From Paenibacillus plantarum (GTDB lineage: Bacteria > Bacillota > Bacilli > Paenibacillales > NBRC-103111): DNA of 64,000 nucleotides. The notes below the pieces were generated by a model. It saw only the letters and a program-made list of their open reading frames with translations, was not told the DNA's origin and made no database searches. The DNA is taken from contig NZ_WHNY01000009.1 in NCBI RefSeq assembly GCF_013141695.1, positions 62,001 through 126,000 of the forward strand, in the 5' to 3' direction. This document shows, piece by piece, positions 8,083 to 17,915 of this stretch (position 1 is the first letter of the stretch; each line of letters opens with the position of its first letter). The translations under genes and the position numbers were made by a program.

Positions 8083-9072
8083 TTAACCCCAACGTACGAT
8101 CAAACCTGCGTGCGTTAGACCCCCGCCAAATCCATAGAGTAACAAGTTGTCACCAGCCTTAACTTTTCCTTCTTTTATCCCCAAATCCAGTGCAAGAGGG
8201 ATCGAAGCGGCGGAAGTATTGCCGAAGTATTCAAGGCTGTACAGCGCTTTGTCGCTCGGGATCCCGCTCTTCTCACAGATGGAGTCTATCATGCGCAGGT
8301 TTGCGCTATGAGGGATGAACCAATCGATCGCCGCGAGCGGCAAGCCGCTTTTTTGCAACAGCATCTCGATGCCCTGCGGTACGGTCGAAACAGCGAATCG
8401 GTATACTTCGCGCCCGTTCTGGACAAGCTTCCCTTCCCCTAACAGCGGATCGCCATTCAGCTCTGTAGCCAGTCCCGTCCGGTACACATGCTTAGCACCA
8501 GTACCATCTGATCCCATATGATAAGCCAGGAATGCGGCCTTAGCTTCTTCCCGCTCAACGACTACGGCGCCAGCGCCATCGCCAAATAAGATGCAGGTGG
8601 ACCGGTCTGTATAATCTGTGATTTTGGATAAGGCGTCGCCACCAATCACGAGTATTTTGTGATGTACGCCAGCAGCCACAAGCGCACTGGCGGTGTGAAG
8701 TGCATAAGCGAATCCAGCGCACGTCGCATTGAGATCATAGGCTCCAGCAGCCGGGATGCCGAAATGGGCCTGAACCTGACATGCAACAGGCGTTGACGAT
8801 AAATCTGGTGTATGTGTGGACACGATGACGAGGTCTACATCGTCCAGGGAATTTGGGTATCGATCGAGCAAGTTTTGCACGGCTGCTATACATAAATGGC
8901 TGGTGAACTCATGTGCTCCGGCTATTCGGCGTTCTCGAATTCCTGTGCGTTGCACGATCCATTCATCATTGGTATCCACCATATGGGAAAGTTCTTCGTT
9001 AGTTAAAATGTGTTCAGGCACATACGTGCCGATGGCTGAAATTCGTGCTTGCAAGGGGCTGGAGGAAGACAT
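8083..9072 (-). CDS. fabH: Beta-ketoacyl-ACP synthase III (FabH)
   Basis: Starts fatty acid chains by condensing acyl-CoA with malonyl-ACP in the cytoplasm. The Cys-His-Asn triad is visible: NATCAGFAYAL, WFIPHSANLRMID and YFGNTSAASIPLAL, with the closing GFGGGLTHAGLIVRWG of FabH. GTG 9081 overlaps the Shine-Dalgarno AAAGGAG, so ATG 9072, eight bases downstream of GGAG, is the likely start (329 residues). A FapR-type operator covers its promoter, so expression should rise when malonyl-CoA is high. Confidence 0.93.
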   Translation of the reverse strand: MSSSSPLQARISAIGTYVPEHILTNEELSHMVDTNDEWIVQRTGIRERRIAGAHEFTSHLCIAAVQNLLDRYPNSLDDVDLVIVSTHTPDLSSTPVACQVQAHFGIPAAGAYDLNATCAGFAYALHTASALVAAGVHHKILVIGGDALSKITDYTDRSTCILFGDGAGAVVVEREEAKAAFLAYHMGSDGTGAKHVYRTGLATELNGDPLLGEGKLVQNGREVYRFAVSTVPQGIEMLLQKSGLPLAAIDWFIPHSANLRMIDSICEKSGIPSDKALYSLEYFGNTSAASIPLALDLGIKEGKVKAGDNLLLYGFGGGLTHAGLIVRWG

Positions 9073-9121
9073 GGGCAACACTCCTTTGAGATATAGTTTG
9101 GAAATAAATTAGCACTAGATA

Positions 9122-9138
9122 TTAGTACTTGGTACTAA
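9122..9138 (-). promoter_or_regulatory. FapR-type operator of fabH
   Basis: TTAGTACTTGGTACTAA is a perfect 7-bp inverted repeat with a 3-base centre and agrees with the FapR site of Bacillus (TTAGTACC-centre-inverted). It lies just downstream of the -10 box, over the expected transcription start, where a repressor would block initiation. Confidence 0.8.
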
Positions 9139-9142
9139 ATTC

Positions 9143-9172
9143 AGTTTATGCTAAGACTGCGTGCTTTGTCAA
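9143..9172 (-). promoter_or_regulatory. SigA-type promoter of fabH
   Basis: On the minus strand: TTGACA at 9172-9167, an 18-base spacer, then TAAACT at 9148-9143, followed immediately by the FapR-type operator. The -35 is a perfect match. Confidence 0.65.
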
Positions 9173-9312
9173 TGTTGTTTTGTTGTTTCGCTTTAAAAAC
9201 TGGATTTGAAGCTTAATAAGTTGAACTGAAAGTTGCATAAATAATCCGCATACAAAAAAATGTATAAATATGCATTGGTGATTTTGGAGTTCAAGTCTGT
9301 TTTTTTTGGAAT

Positions 9313-9346
9313 TAAAAAACGAGCTGGCAAGATGGCCAACTCGTTT
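9313..9346 (-). terminator. Terminator at the end of the minus-strand defence operon
   Basis: Stem AACGAGTTGGCC/GGC-AGCTCGTT (one mismatch) read on the minus strand and followed by a T-run. It lies about 210 bases after the helicase stop and upstream of the fabH promoter. The gap 9347-9556 shows no gene. Confidence 0.6.
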
Positions 9347-9556
9347 CTATGTATGATCTATTAAATTTTTAATGTTAACAAGTTCTATTGAGATCTGTAT
9401 TTAATAATTGGGCGAAATAACTATTAGATTGTGAAATTTCTTAATGGAGATAAGAACCATATTTGCTAGAAGACAATTACAAAGATAAGCCAGAAGCTTT
9501 TAGGTAATATTTTTATTCTCTAATATTAGTATGTCCATGTTTTTAGGTTTTAAACA

Positions 9557-10666
9557 TTAGAGAACTGCATACTTTTTTTTGTGCTTTTTGAAGTCTTTTT
9601 CTTTAATGAAGTAAAGTTCATTTGTAACTCTAGTTATTGCTACATAGAGTGGATTTATTTGGGCGGGTGTTAAATGATCACAAGAGAAATTCTCTTCAAA
9701 TAATGATTCGAATGTCTTAGTTAGTATAATACAAGTCTTTTGGTAGGTATCACCTTTAGAATAGCCCCAGTTTATTGTTGGCAAACAGTTATATTTGCGG
9801 CTATCTCTAAAGAACAACTTTGTTACATTGATATCTTCTATAACTTCAGTTATTCTAGAATTTTCTTCTAATAACTCAAAGTGGCCTTTAACAATGCTTG
9901 ATGACTGTATATGGATACCTAGTTTAGTACTAATAAAATCACATATTTCTCTTGGAACGCGTCTGCTTTTTATTAATGTGTTTTCATCAATATCTGTGCC
10001 TTTAAAAAGTAATTTGTACTGATCTTTTGATATATAGTCTTTCCCTCTTGTAAATGGTTTACTGGTTGTAAAGTTAGACTTACTAACTGAATGTTGATGA
10101 AAGTCCCCAACAGCAAAGACTTTTACATTTCTCTCTTTAATAAGCATAGATAGTAAATCAAAATCCTTACCCATAAAATCTTGAAGTTCATCAAAATAAA
10201 GTTGATCACAAAATTTAAATAAACGTTGAATTATTATTTTTTTTACTTCCTTTGATTGAGCTAAAACTAGACTAGAAATTCTCGATGGATAATACTTCTG
10301 ATTGGTTATATAGTGTCTATAGTCATCTTGTTTACGATATTTATGATTTATCTTTCCATTAATTCTTTGAGGTTCAGGTTCTTTTTTTATTTCCACTCCA
10401 GTAGTAATTAGAGCTGTTCTATCCCCAATGGTTAAAATCGGTTCAAAGGGTTTCAAGAGCCATCTATATACAAAACTAGTAAACGTTAAAACTTGTGTGT
10501 TTTTAGGTAGTTCTCCGTGTATAATTTTAATCTCTCTCTTAAGATTCTCAACATTCTGTTTGGTATATGTAATGATTAGATTTTTTGAAGTTGGATTTAA
10601 ATGCTTCGCAATATAATACGTTTTTCCTGAACCGGCTGCTGCAAGCATTATTGTCGAACGAGCCAT
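9557..10666 (-). CDS. UvrD-like superfamily 1 helicase, Gabija GajB-like
   Basis: 369 residues. Motif I AAAGSGKTYY at residues ~9-18, motif II YFDELQDF, motif III-like VFAVGDFHQ, and C-terminal motif VI YVAITRVTNELYF. It follows an OLD nuclease gene with a 19-base overlap, the layout of class 2 OLD pairs, of which Gabija (GajA + GajB) is the characterised anti-phage case. It is about 125 residues shorter than the best-known GajB, so the 1B/2B insertions are reduced. The start is fixed by AGGAGGGG six bases upstream. In Gabija, GajB is thought to sense DNA ends or nucleotide depletion and activate GajA. Confidence 0.78.
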   Translation of the reverse strand: MARSTIMLAAAGSGKTYYIAKHLNPTSKNLIITYTKQNVENLKREIKIIHGELPKNTQVLTFTSFVYRWLLKPFEPILTIGDRTALITTGVEIKKEPEPQRINGKINHKYRKQDDYRHYITNQKYYPSRISSLVLAQSKEVKKIIIQRLFKFCDQLYFDELQDFMGKDFDLLSMLIKERNVKVFAVGDFHQHSVSKSNFTTSKPFTRGKDYISKDQYKLLFKGTDIDENTLIKSRRVPREICDFISTKLGIHIQSSSIVKGHFELLEENSRITEVIEDINVTKLFFRDSRKYNCLPTINWGYSKGDTYQKTCIILTKTFESLFEENFSCDHLTPAQINPLYVAITRVTNELYFIKEKDFKKHKKKYAVL

Positions 10667-12228
10667 TCAATCCCCTCCTGGATGTACACCGGTAATAAAA
10701 TGACCTCTTTATAATCAGCCTCTTCGGATATTCTCAATGCAGCTTCAGTTTTATTTTTAAGCATATAAGCTAAATTTTTATCTATAGGAACGTTACGATA
10801 TTCAGCTTTTGTACCTGGTTTAATATCCGAAATAGTATTAAGTTTAGACACATTCTTATTAAAAAGACAAACTTCAAAAGTAAACTCATTAACAGATTCT
10901 GAACATTTAATTTGAATATTAGTATATTTCTTGTTTAACGTACGAATGGAGTCAACAGTTTCTTGATCTCCATCATTATCAGTAATAACTAATAATGAGT
11001 TATCAACTACTCTTGACAGTTCAATATAGTGTTTATAAGTAATACCTCCACCAGATAAAATTTCAATGTTTTTTTCTTCTAAAGTATAGGATAGCGAATT
11101 CTTTACAAGTTGAGGTAATAGAATATACTCGCTATTTCCCTCTACAAGAATTACCTTTTGAGCTAATATAAAATTTAGTAACTGCAAGTTATCTGTTTTC
11201 ATAAAGTAATCCGCGGCATCTTTATCAACTTTAGATAAAGAATGACTTTTTTCTTTATTAATCCATATTGTATTTTGCAAATTTAATCTGCTGACGATCA
11301 ATGGGTTATGCGTAGTAATAATGATTTGAGCATCGCGGCACATAGATTGAATATCATTAATTAGCTTCCTGGTATTGATATAGCTCAAATGGTTTTCCGG
11401 CTCTTCTAATAAAATTAGATCAGACTCGACCTCTAACGCAATTTCAGTTTTAATTAAATTCTCCTTCCCTTTTCCTTTGTTTTGAATTGAGACCCCATCA
11501 CTCTTTAGATCAAGTAAGTTTTCTAATACAGTTTTGTCTTCATCAATTCCAAAATTGTATTCTTTAATATTAAGTTGATCGGTATTTTCATTTACAAATT
11601 TTTGAATTTTCTTTCTAAACTGATATGAAAGATTTTGTCTATCTGTTACTTTGATATTGTTATTAAAAATTCTTTTTGAGTAAGAATCAAAGAGATTATT
11701 TTTTCTAATTGAATTATCAATTAATACGTTTTTTATAGGTGATTTTTTGTTAATGTATTTTCTTCCAGCAAAAGTAACCCATTCAGCTATGTAGTAATCT
11801 GTTGGGATAAAGTTTTCATCATAACTCCCGTCAAACATATTTTCAAGAAGATCACGATGACTCTCATCGAATTTATATGTGAAAGTAATACCGTTCTTTA
11901 GTATAGGAGTAAACGACGAATGGAGTCCGTTAAAATACTCAGAATTCAATTCTTCTTCATCATCAAAAATTAACTCGATTTCAATTTTAGGGAGAGTATC
12001 AATAGAAGGATTAGTTTTATATTGGCTTATATTAGCGTTATTAAAATACTTTTCTGAGTTATTTGTAGAGTTAAAGACCTTTTGATTAAGTACAATATCA
12101 ATAGCTTCTAATATGGTGCTTTTTCCAGCTTCATTTTCACCAATCAGCACATTAATATTTTTATTGAAGGTAATATTAAAATCTTTAAATTTCTTCAAGC
12201 CTTTAATTTTTAACTGTTCTATATGCAT
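10648..12228 (-). CDS. OLD-family ATPase/TOPRIM nuclease, Gabija GajA-like
   Basis: 526 residues. N-terminal ABC-type ATPase with Walker A GENEAGKST at residues 30-38, signature region QNKGKGKEN and Walker B LILLEEPENHLSYINTRK, then IITTHNPLIVSRL. The C-terminal TOPRIM nuclease domain has VILVEGNSEYILLPQL and ITDNDGDQE supplying the acidic metal ligands. GajA of Gabija is a site-specific DNA nickase held off by ATP and released when phage replication drains nucleotides. Strong GAGGAGG ribosome site. Base composition is distinctly AT-richer than fabH, suggesting transfer. Confidence 0.82.
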   Translation of the reverse strand: MHIEQLKIKGLKKFKDFNITFNKNINVLIGENEAGKSTILEAIDIVLNQKVFNSTNNSEKYFNNANISQYKTNPSIDTLPKIEIELIFDDEEELNSEYFNGLHSSFTPILKNGITFTYKFDESHRDLLENMFDGSYDENFIPTDYYIAEWVTFAGRKYINKKSPIKNVLIDNSIRKNNLFDSYSKRIFNNNIKVTDRQNLSYQFRKKIQKFVNENTDQLNIKEYNFGIDEDKTVLENLLDLKSDGVSIQNKGKGKENLIKTEIALEVESDLILLEEPENHLSYINTRKLINDIQSMCRDAQIIITTHNPLIVSRLNLQNTIWINKEKSHSLSKVDKDAADYFMKTDNLQLLNFILAQKVILVEGNSEYILLPQLVKNSLSYTLEEKNIEILSGGGITYKHYIELSRVVDNSLLVITDNDGDQETVDSIRTLNKKYTNIQIKCSESVNEFTFEVCLFNKNVSKLNTISDIKPGTKAEYRNVPIDKNLAYMLKNKTEAALRISEEADYKEVILLPVYIQEGIEWLVRQ

Positions 12229-12555
12229 TTAGGTCCTCCTCAATCGACCGAGATATCATGAGCAATTATTAATAAATTAATTAATATATGAAGTTCTAGT
12301 TATATGATGGATGGCACTAATAGGAAGTGAATCATTTTAAGAATACTTTAGCTGGGAATGTTTGTATACCTCATTTTATAGTAGAAAAGTAGTAAATGTT
12401 ATGAGGGTTCTCTTTGGAACTCTTTTTCTATTAGTTAATAAGATCTAGTCTTTTAAATAATCGTTAAATAACATGGTAAATAGAGAGGGATAATTGTTTA
12501 TTTCGTCGAATAATGTTAATAAAAGGAAATGGGTCTTTAGGAGGAGGGGGTCTAG
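12229..12555. promoter_or_regulatory. Divergent intergenic region between the OLD gene and jetA
   Basis: 327 AT-rich bases with no gene. It must contain promoters for both the minus-strand OLD/helicase operon and the plus-strand jet operon. A GATAAT at 12488-12493 could be a -10 for jetA, but no firm -35 or operator was recognised. Confidence 0.4.
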
Positions 12556-13992
12556 TTGAAACTATTCGAGATAGTTCCAGAGTCCTTTTTTCGATTGTTA
12601 TCTGGAACCAATAGGCAATTAAACGCTGAGGCCGTTCAACTATTATATGAACATGCTAAACGAGAGCGCTTTGGCATCCGAATTGAATTAATACGAGATC
12701 TTTATCAAGAACTAATAGAATCGTGGGAAGAGACGGGAGCCCAACTGGAGTGGGAGATAGAACCTCTGGTTAACTCTTATGGGCAGTTGAATATAGAAGA
12801 CGTATCGCGTACTAAGGCAAGTAGCTTAATACGAAGGTTGGAAGCACTGGGCTGGATTGAATTAGAGACACGAGATCGTTATGAGGTTTACATTGTATTA
12901 CCTCACTATTCCGTTCGAATGTTGTCACTCATTCAAGAACTATGTGAAGGGAGGGCAATTGAATACCAACGTTATGCTTTTGCTACTTATGGTATGTTGT
13001 CCGGTGAGGAATCAAGAGAGCGTCCTGCTATGGCTGTTAGGGAAGCACTATCCAATACCCTTCAATTCGATCGGGAACTGTTTACTCTTTACAATAATAT
13101 GAAACATCATATGGAACAGGTAGTAAGTAAAAAATCGATTCAAGACGTATTGGACCATCACTTTGATCATTATCAGAAGGATATTGTAGAGAACAGTTAC
13201 CATAGGTTGAAGACTTCAGATCATGTGGCTAGATACCGTCATCAAATCCTTGATATAGTCCAGTGTTGGCAATTGGATGGAGCTTGGATGGAGCAAGCCG
13301 TAAAGGATGGAATTTCTGGTGGGTTATATGTCAGTTTAGAAGAGGCGGAGTCTCATCTGAGACAGTCATTACGAGATATTGAAGCAATATACTTAGGTCT
13401 TGATGACACCTTTTACCGGATTGATCTTCGACATAATCAGTATTTGCGCTCTTCATATGACCGAGCAAGATATTTGAGTCAACATCATCAAGGGATCGAT
13501 CAGAAGCTGGCGTCTACGTTGGAAGTTCTAGGAGATTTATCGGTCCCTATTACGGATGAAGCTCTCAATCTGCTTTCAAAATTGCAGCTTATTAGGGCTT
13601 TAGATAAGGGCTCGCTTCTCTCTGTTAGAAAAAAGCGGGTTTCCCACCAGCCAGAAGAACATTATGTGCTACCTATCCCGGAAGAAGTGAGGGAACAATT
13701 GCGTGAGGAGCGAATCGAGCGTATGCGTAAGGCTGTTACGCGTAAAAAAGTAGATGATTTCGTACTTTCCCGTTTGCAAAATAATATTAATAATATGGAA
13801 ATTGCGGACCTGTCGCCTCAGAATGTCGAAGAAGTATTGCTCCTGACTTATGTTTATTTATATGGTCAAGATGGTGGTTCTCCCTATCAAATTGAACGTA
13901 GTAAGGATCGATTGATTCTGCATGCAGGTCCCTACCGTTTCTATAACCACAAGATCAGAGCACGAATATCTGATGGGAGGCAGCGAACTTAA
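12556..13992 (+). CDS. jetA: Wadjet subunit JetA (kleisin-like)
   Basis: 478 residues, TTG start after AGGAGGAGGGGG. Winged-helix-like N-terminal region (ARTKASSLIRRLEALGWIELE pattern), long helices, then a C-terminal winged helix. Size, gene order and overall pattern fit JetA, the MukF-like kleisin that bridges the SMC heads in Wadjet, which recognises and cuts closed circular plasmids. Family type (I-III) cannot be fixed by eye; the JetA looks like the DUF5716 form. Stop and jetB start overlap by one base. Confidence 0.82.
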   Translation: MKLFEIVPESFFRLLSGTNRQLNAEAVQLLYEHAKRERFGIRIELIRDLYQELIESWEETGAQLEWEIEPLVNSYGQLNIEDVSRTKASSLIRRLEALGWIELETRDRYEVYIVLPHYSVRMLSLIQELCEGRAIEYQRYAFATYGMLSGEESRERPAMAVREALSNTLQFDRELFTLYNNMKHHMEQVVSKKSIQDVLDHHFDHYQKDIVENSYHRLKTSDHVARYRHQILDIVQCWQLDGAWMEQAVKDGISGGLYVSLEEAESHLRQSLRDIEAIYLGLDDTFYRIDLRHNQYLRSSYDRARYLSQHHQGIDQKLASTLEVLGDLSVPITDEALNLLSKLQLIRALDKGSLLSVRKKRVSHQPEEHYVLPIPEEVREQLREERIERMRKAVTRKKVDDFVLSRLQNNINNMEIADLSPQNVEEVLLLTYVYLYGQDGGSPYQIERSKDRLILHAGPYRFYNHKIRARISDGRQRT

Positions 13993-14597
13993 TGTGGGAA
14001 GAAATTAGCGAACAAGAACGGCAAAAAATCAAGGCAGTACTTAACGGACTTCTCGCAGTTAATTATCTCGTCCGAGAAAAAGACCGCGATGGATATGCTA
14101 CAGTTCGCCGTCATAAGGGAGTAATAGAAGAATATTTAAAAATGCTGGACTGGGAGATGATTGTCGATGAGAGGCACGAGTGCGTGTTTTTGCAATCACC
14201 TTTTAGCTCATTTAGACGCACTCTGGACCGAGAAATGAGTATTTGGCTTCTCATTATGAGGTTGCTTTATCAGGAAAAGAGGCAAGGACTGAGCATCAGT
14301 GCTTTCCCCGCGACAACGATTCATGAAATACGTACGAAATACGAAACCTTTCGATTGCCCTGGTTAGGTAAAACCAAGTTGGATCAGGCCATCAGACTTT
14401 GTAACAAATACCAGCTTGCAGAGGCGCTTGACCCAGATATTCGTTCTGACGATTGCAGAATCGTTCTTTACCACACCTGGCTATATGTTATTGATTTAGG
14501 AGAATTGGATGCACTTCAAAGTCGCATTGAACAATATAATGCAGGGGAAGAAAAGGGGATCTTTGATGAAGTGGTTCATGAAGCTTCGATTGATTAA
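13992..14597 (+). CDS. jetB: Wadjet subunit JetB (MukE-like)
   Basis: 201 residues. Small winged-helix protein: MWEEISEQERQKIKAVLNGLLAVNYLV, a beta wing (YATVRRHKG), then a helical C-terminal half. JetB is the KITE-type subunit that binds the JetA kleisin and the JetC SMC. It overlaps jetA by one base and jetC by 32, typical of co-translated subunits. Confidence 0.8.
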   Translation: MWEEISEQERQKIKAVLNGLLAVNYLVREKDRDGYATVRRHKGVIEEYLKMLDWEMIVDERHECVFLQSPFSSFRRTLDREMSIWLLIMRLLYQEKRQGLSISAFPATTIHEIRTKYETFRLPWLGKTKLDQAIRLCNKYQLAEALDPDIRSDDCRIVLYHTWLYVIDLGELDALQSRIEQYNAGEEKGIFDEVVHEASID

Positions 14598-17500
14598 TTG
14601 GCATTACTTTGCGGATGAGACCATGGATTTCGGCAAGCAAACCTTGATTACAGGAAAAAATGCTGCTGGGAAATCAACCATTATTGATGCTTTGCAAGTA
14701 TTGTTTGTAGCTAACCAAAAGATGATTAAGTTTAATCCAGCTGCTCATGAGGATGCCAAACGTACATTGTTGGATTATTTAAGAGGTAAGATTGGTAGTG
14801 AAGAACGAGCATATTTAAGAGACGGAGATTTCAATACTTATTTGCTCGCTGAATTTGAGGATCAAGAAAAACGGGAGCCATTTGTAATTGGCATGGTCGC
14901 AGATGTGTTTTCTAATCAGGAGCATGCTGAAGAGTTTTTTATTCTTGCTCCAATGAGTTTAGAAAGTCTTGAACTGATTAAGAACGATGGAAGATTACGA
15001 AACCGAGATGAATTTAGATGGCATTATCAAGGTAGAAGTGGTATTAAATCTGTGTTTGAGCAGAACAAATCACAGTATCAGAAAGCTTTGCTTTCCCGAA
15101 TGGGACATATACATGAACGATTTTTTCAAACCTTTACCCGGGCGTTGTCATTTAAACCGATCCAGAATATTCGTGATTTTGTATACCAAAATATTCTGGA
15201 TCGTCAGGAATTACAACTCGGTTTAATGAAAGAAAACTTCGCTGTACATGAGCGCTATAAGTTGGAATTACAGGAACTACAGAAACGAAAAAATAAACTG
15301 GAACATATCCGTGATCGATTTCAAATTGTGGAAAAATACAGACATCTTCTCATTGAGCAAGATTATGTACTTCGTTCACTCCGTGTACTCAAGGAACAGG
15401 AAACTCTTGAACAAAACGTAATGGAGTTGAACCAACTAAGTAATAAACTGAAATTGACCCTTAGTGATTTAGAGGTTGCGAGAAAGAAGAAAGAGGAGGC
15501 AACCCTCCAAAGAGAGGATATTACCCGGAAGCTATATGAGAACAGTGAAGAAAAGAGAAAAAATGAGCTTGACCAGAGTATAGAAAGCGGAGAGAAGCGT
15601 TTAAACGAACTAGAGGGGCAGCTTGCCGTATGGCAGCGCTCCATGCAAAAGCAAGTTGAACATATCGCAAATCTTGGAATGTGGACTGGAAATGGGATTT
15701 GGTTTTGGAACGACAAAGACATGGAACAATTGCAGCTAGCTGCAGAGCTGATTAGTAGTATAGCTTCGAATCTTTACGGTTATGACCATAATATTGAATT
15801 GGAAAAGGTGCATCTTCAGAAAATAGGAGAACAACTTGAGGGTATTCAAGATAGGATGTCAGAAACACGGATACGTTCAGGTGACCGACTGAAAGAATTA
15901 GAACAGGAGATCAAGGATACAGAAGGAACTATTCGTAACCTGGAGCAGCGTAAGCGCCCTTATAGTGAAGGAGTATTGGCACTTAAAACTCTGCTAGAAG
16001 AACGACTTGGCACACGATCACCAGTGTGGATATTCTGCGAAGAGCTGGAATTAACGGATGAAACGTGGCGAAATGCCACTGAAGGCTATTTGAATACTCA
16101 GCGTTTTGATCTTTTAGTTGAACCGTCGGTATTTCGTGAAGCTTTGGCAATATATGAACGGGAGAAACGAAGTCGCCGAATTGAAGGAATTGGTTTGGTC
16201 AATACCGATGCGGAGCGGAAATATTTGAATACAGCACAAAAGGGTTCCCTCGCAGAGTCCGCGGATGCATCTAATCCTGTTATACAAGCCCATTTGGAGC
16301 ATCTATTGGGCAATGTAATAAAAGCTGTCGATGAGCAGGACTTGCTAAGTTACCGTAACGCAGTTACAGCAAGTTGTATGGGTTATAGCAATCTGGTGGC
16401 CCGGCAAATGCCCGAGCGTCTGTATTCTCCTCCATACATTGGATCTCATGCAGTCATCCGCCAGTTGGAAATGAAACGTGAAGAGCTTGCACAGTTGAAT
16501 AAGGAGCACAGTATACTTTCTGTCGAGTTGGAACAGTTGCGAGGGTGGATAGAACAGTTGAAGGGTAAGAGGTCGTTGTTCGACATACTGGCTGATCAAC
16601 TTGAGCTACCTCACCAGTTGGAGAATTGCATGACAGAACTGCAGTATTGGCGAAAAGAACGAGAAACAATTGATTTAAGTGAAGCTGATCTGTTACGCGA
16701 GCAGATAAAAAAATGGAAAAAGACACAAGAAGATTGGGAGAAAAAGCGCGATAGTCTAAATCAGCAGATAGGCTCTTTAAATACAGAGTATAAGGAAACT
16801 GAGACAAAAAAATATTTGCAAATTAATATCGTAAAAGATAAAGCAACCATTGTGGAGCAGTGGACGGCCACATGGCCGGAACGCCTGCAACAGGCATTGG
16901 GAAGATTGGAAGAAGCTAGTCGCTCATCTATTGCCACGGAGTCTAAAATTACCAATTGGGAAGGCAATCGCAAAGGAAATGAAACAAGGCTTGCAGAGGA
17001 AGTTCGCAACTTATCGCAAAAAAGGACCGAATATAACACGGAATATACGTTTACAACGGATGTTGATACAGAAGAGAATGATGTTTACGATCATCTTCTG
17101 AAACAAGTGGAAGGACTGGATATTCCCGATTATCTTAAGAAGGTGGAGGCAGCACTCCAGGTTTCAGAAGAAGAGTTCAAGTCACATTTTGTTTTCAAGC
17201 TGCGAGAAGCTATTGAGATGGCAAAAAGAGAATTCAGAGAGCTAAACTATGCGCTGGATCATTTTCCATTTTCATCTGACAAATATAACTTTCAGGTAGT
17301 GCCCAGCGAAAAATATCGGAGATATTACGATGCGGTGATGGATCCTAGATTAATGGAGCGCGGAAACTTGTTTGATGTTATTGATGATGAAAGGGCAGAA
17401 GCCTTACAAGAATTATTTGAACAGCTTGTACAAAATGAAGCAGAGGACATGGATGAGTTTACTGACTATCGTAGGTATCTAGATTATGATATCTTGGTCC

Positions 17501-17904
17501 GGCAAGGGGACAGTCAATATCGCTTCTCACAAGTGCTGAAGGAGAAGTCTGGAGGCGAAACCCAAACGCCGTTCTACGTGGCAATCCTGGCTTCATTCTA
17601 TCATTTATATCGTTCCGAACGAACCCTTCGACTGGTTGTATTTGACGAAGCATTTAACAAAATGGATGAGCAACGGATTCAGACTAGCCTTAAGTTAATT
17701 AAAAGAATGAATCTCCAACTGATAGCAGCGGTACCTGATGAAAAAATACAGCATATGGCACCCGAAGTGACTACTACACTTATTGTCACAAATCAGGATT
17801 ACCGGTGCTTTGTCGATATGATCGATCGTTGGGAGGATGAAGAAGCCCCATCAATTGAGTCCAAGGAAGATCAAGAGGATTGGCAGCAGGAAACATTGTT
17901 TTGA
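14566..17904 (+). CDS. jetC: Wadjet SMC-like ATPase JetC
   Basis: DNA-extruding motor of Wadjet. ATG 14566 follows AAGGGG by six bases; the longer frame from 14509 has no ribosome site. The resulting 1112-residue protein has Walker A GKNAAGKST at residues 30-38, a very long coiled coil with a central hinge-like globular part (~residues 470-650), the ABC signature KSGGETQTPF and Walker B LRLVVFDEAFNKMD near the C-terminus. This is the MukB/SbcC-like layout of JetC. Confidence 0.88.
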   Translation: MKWFMKLRLINWHYFADETMDFGKQTLITGKNAAGKSTIIDALQVLFVANQKMIKFNPAAHEDAKRTLLDYLRGKIGSEERAYLRDGDFNTYLLAEFEDQEKREPFVIGMVADVFSNQEHAEEFFILAPMSLESLELIKNDGRLRNRDEFRWHYQGRSGIKSVFEQNKSQYQKALLSRMGHIHERFFQTFTRALSFKPIQNIRDFVYQNILDRQELQLGLMKENFAVHERYKLELQELQKRKNKLEHIRDRFQIVEKYRHLLIEQDYVLRSLRVLKEQETLEQNVMELNQLSNKLKLTLSDLEVARKKKEEATLQREDITRKLYENSEEKRKNELDQSIESGEKRLNELEGQLAVWQRSMQKQVEHIANLGMWTGNGIWFWNDKDMEQLQLAAELISSIASNLYGYDHNIELEKVHLQKIGEQLEGIQDRMSETRIRSGDRLKELEQEIKDTEGTIRNLEQRKRPYSEGVLALKTLLEERLGTRSPVWIFCEELELTDETWRNATEGYLNTQRFDLLVEPSVFREALAIYEREKRSRRIEGIGLVNTDAERKYLNTAQKGSLAESADASNPVIQAHLEHLLGNVIKAVDEQDLLSYRNAVTASCMGYSNLVARQMPERLYSPPYIGSHAVIRQLEMKREELAQLNKEHSILSVELEQLRGWIEQLKGKRSLFDILADQLELPHQLENCMTELQYWRKERETIDLSEADLLREQIKKWKKTQEDWEKKRDSLNQQIGSLNTEYKETETKKYLQINIVKDKATIVEQWTATWPERLQQALGRLEEASRSSIATESKITNWEGNRKGNETRLAEEVRNLSQKRTEYNTEYTFTTDVDTEENDVYDHLLKQVEGLDIPDYLKKVEAALQVSEEEFKSHFVFKLREAIEMAKREFRELNYALDHFPFSSDKYNFQVVPSEKYRRYYDAVMDPRLMERGNLFDVIDDERAEALQELFEQLVQNEAEDMDEFTDYRRYLDYDILVRQGDSQYRFSQVLKEKSGGETQTPFYVAILASFYHLYRSERTLRLVVFDEAFNKMDEQRIQTSLKLIKRMNLQLIAAVPDEKIQHMAPEVTTTLIVTNQDYRCFVDMIDRWEDEEAPSIESKEDQEDWQQETLF

Positions 17905-17915
17905 GGTGAAAAGGG

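Noticed and set aside
15363..15722. 119-codon minus-strand frame inside jetC
   Set aside because: Antisense shadow of a coiled-coil gene; Ser/Phe-rich translation typical of such shadows.
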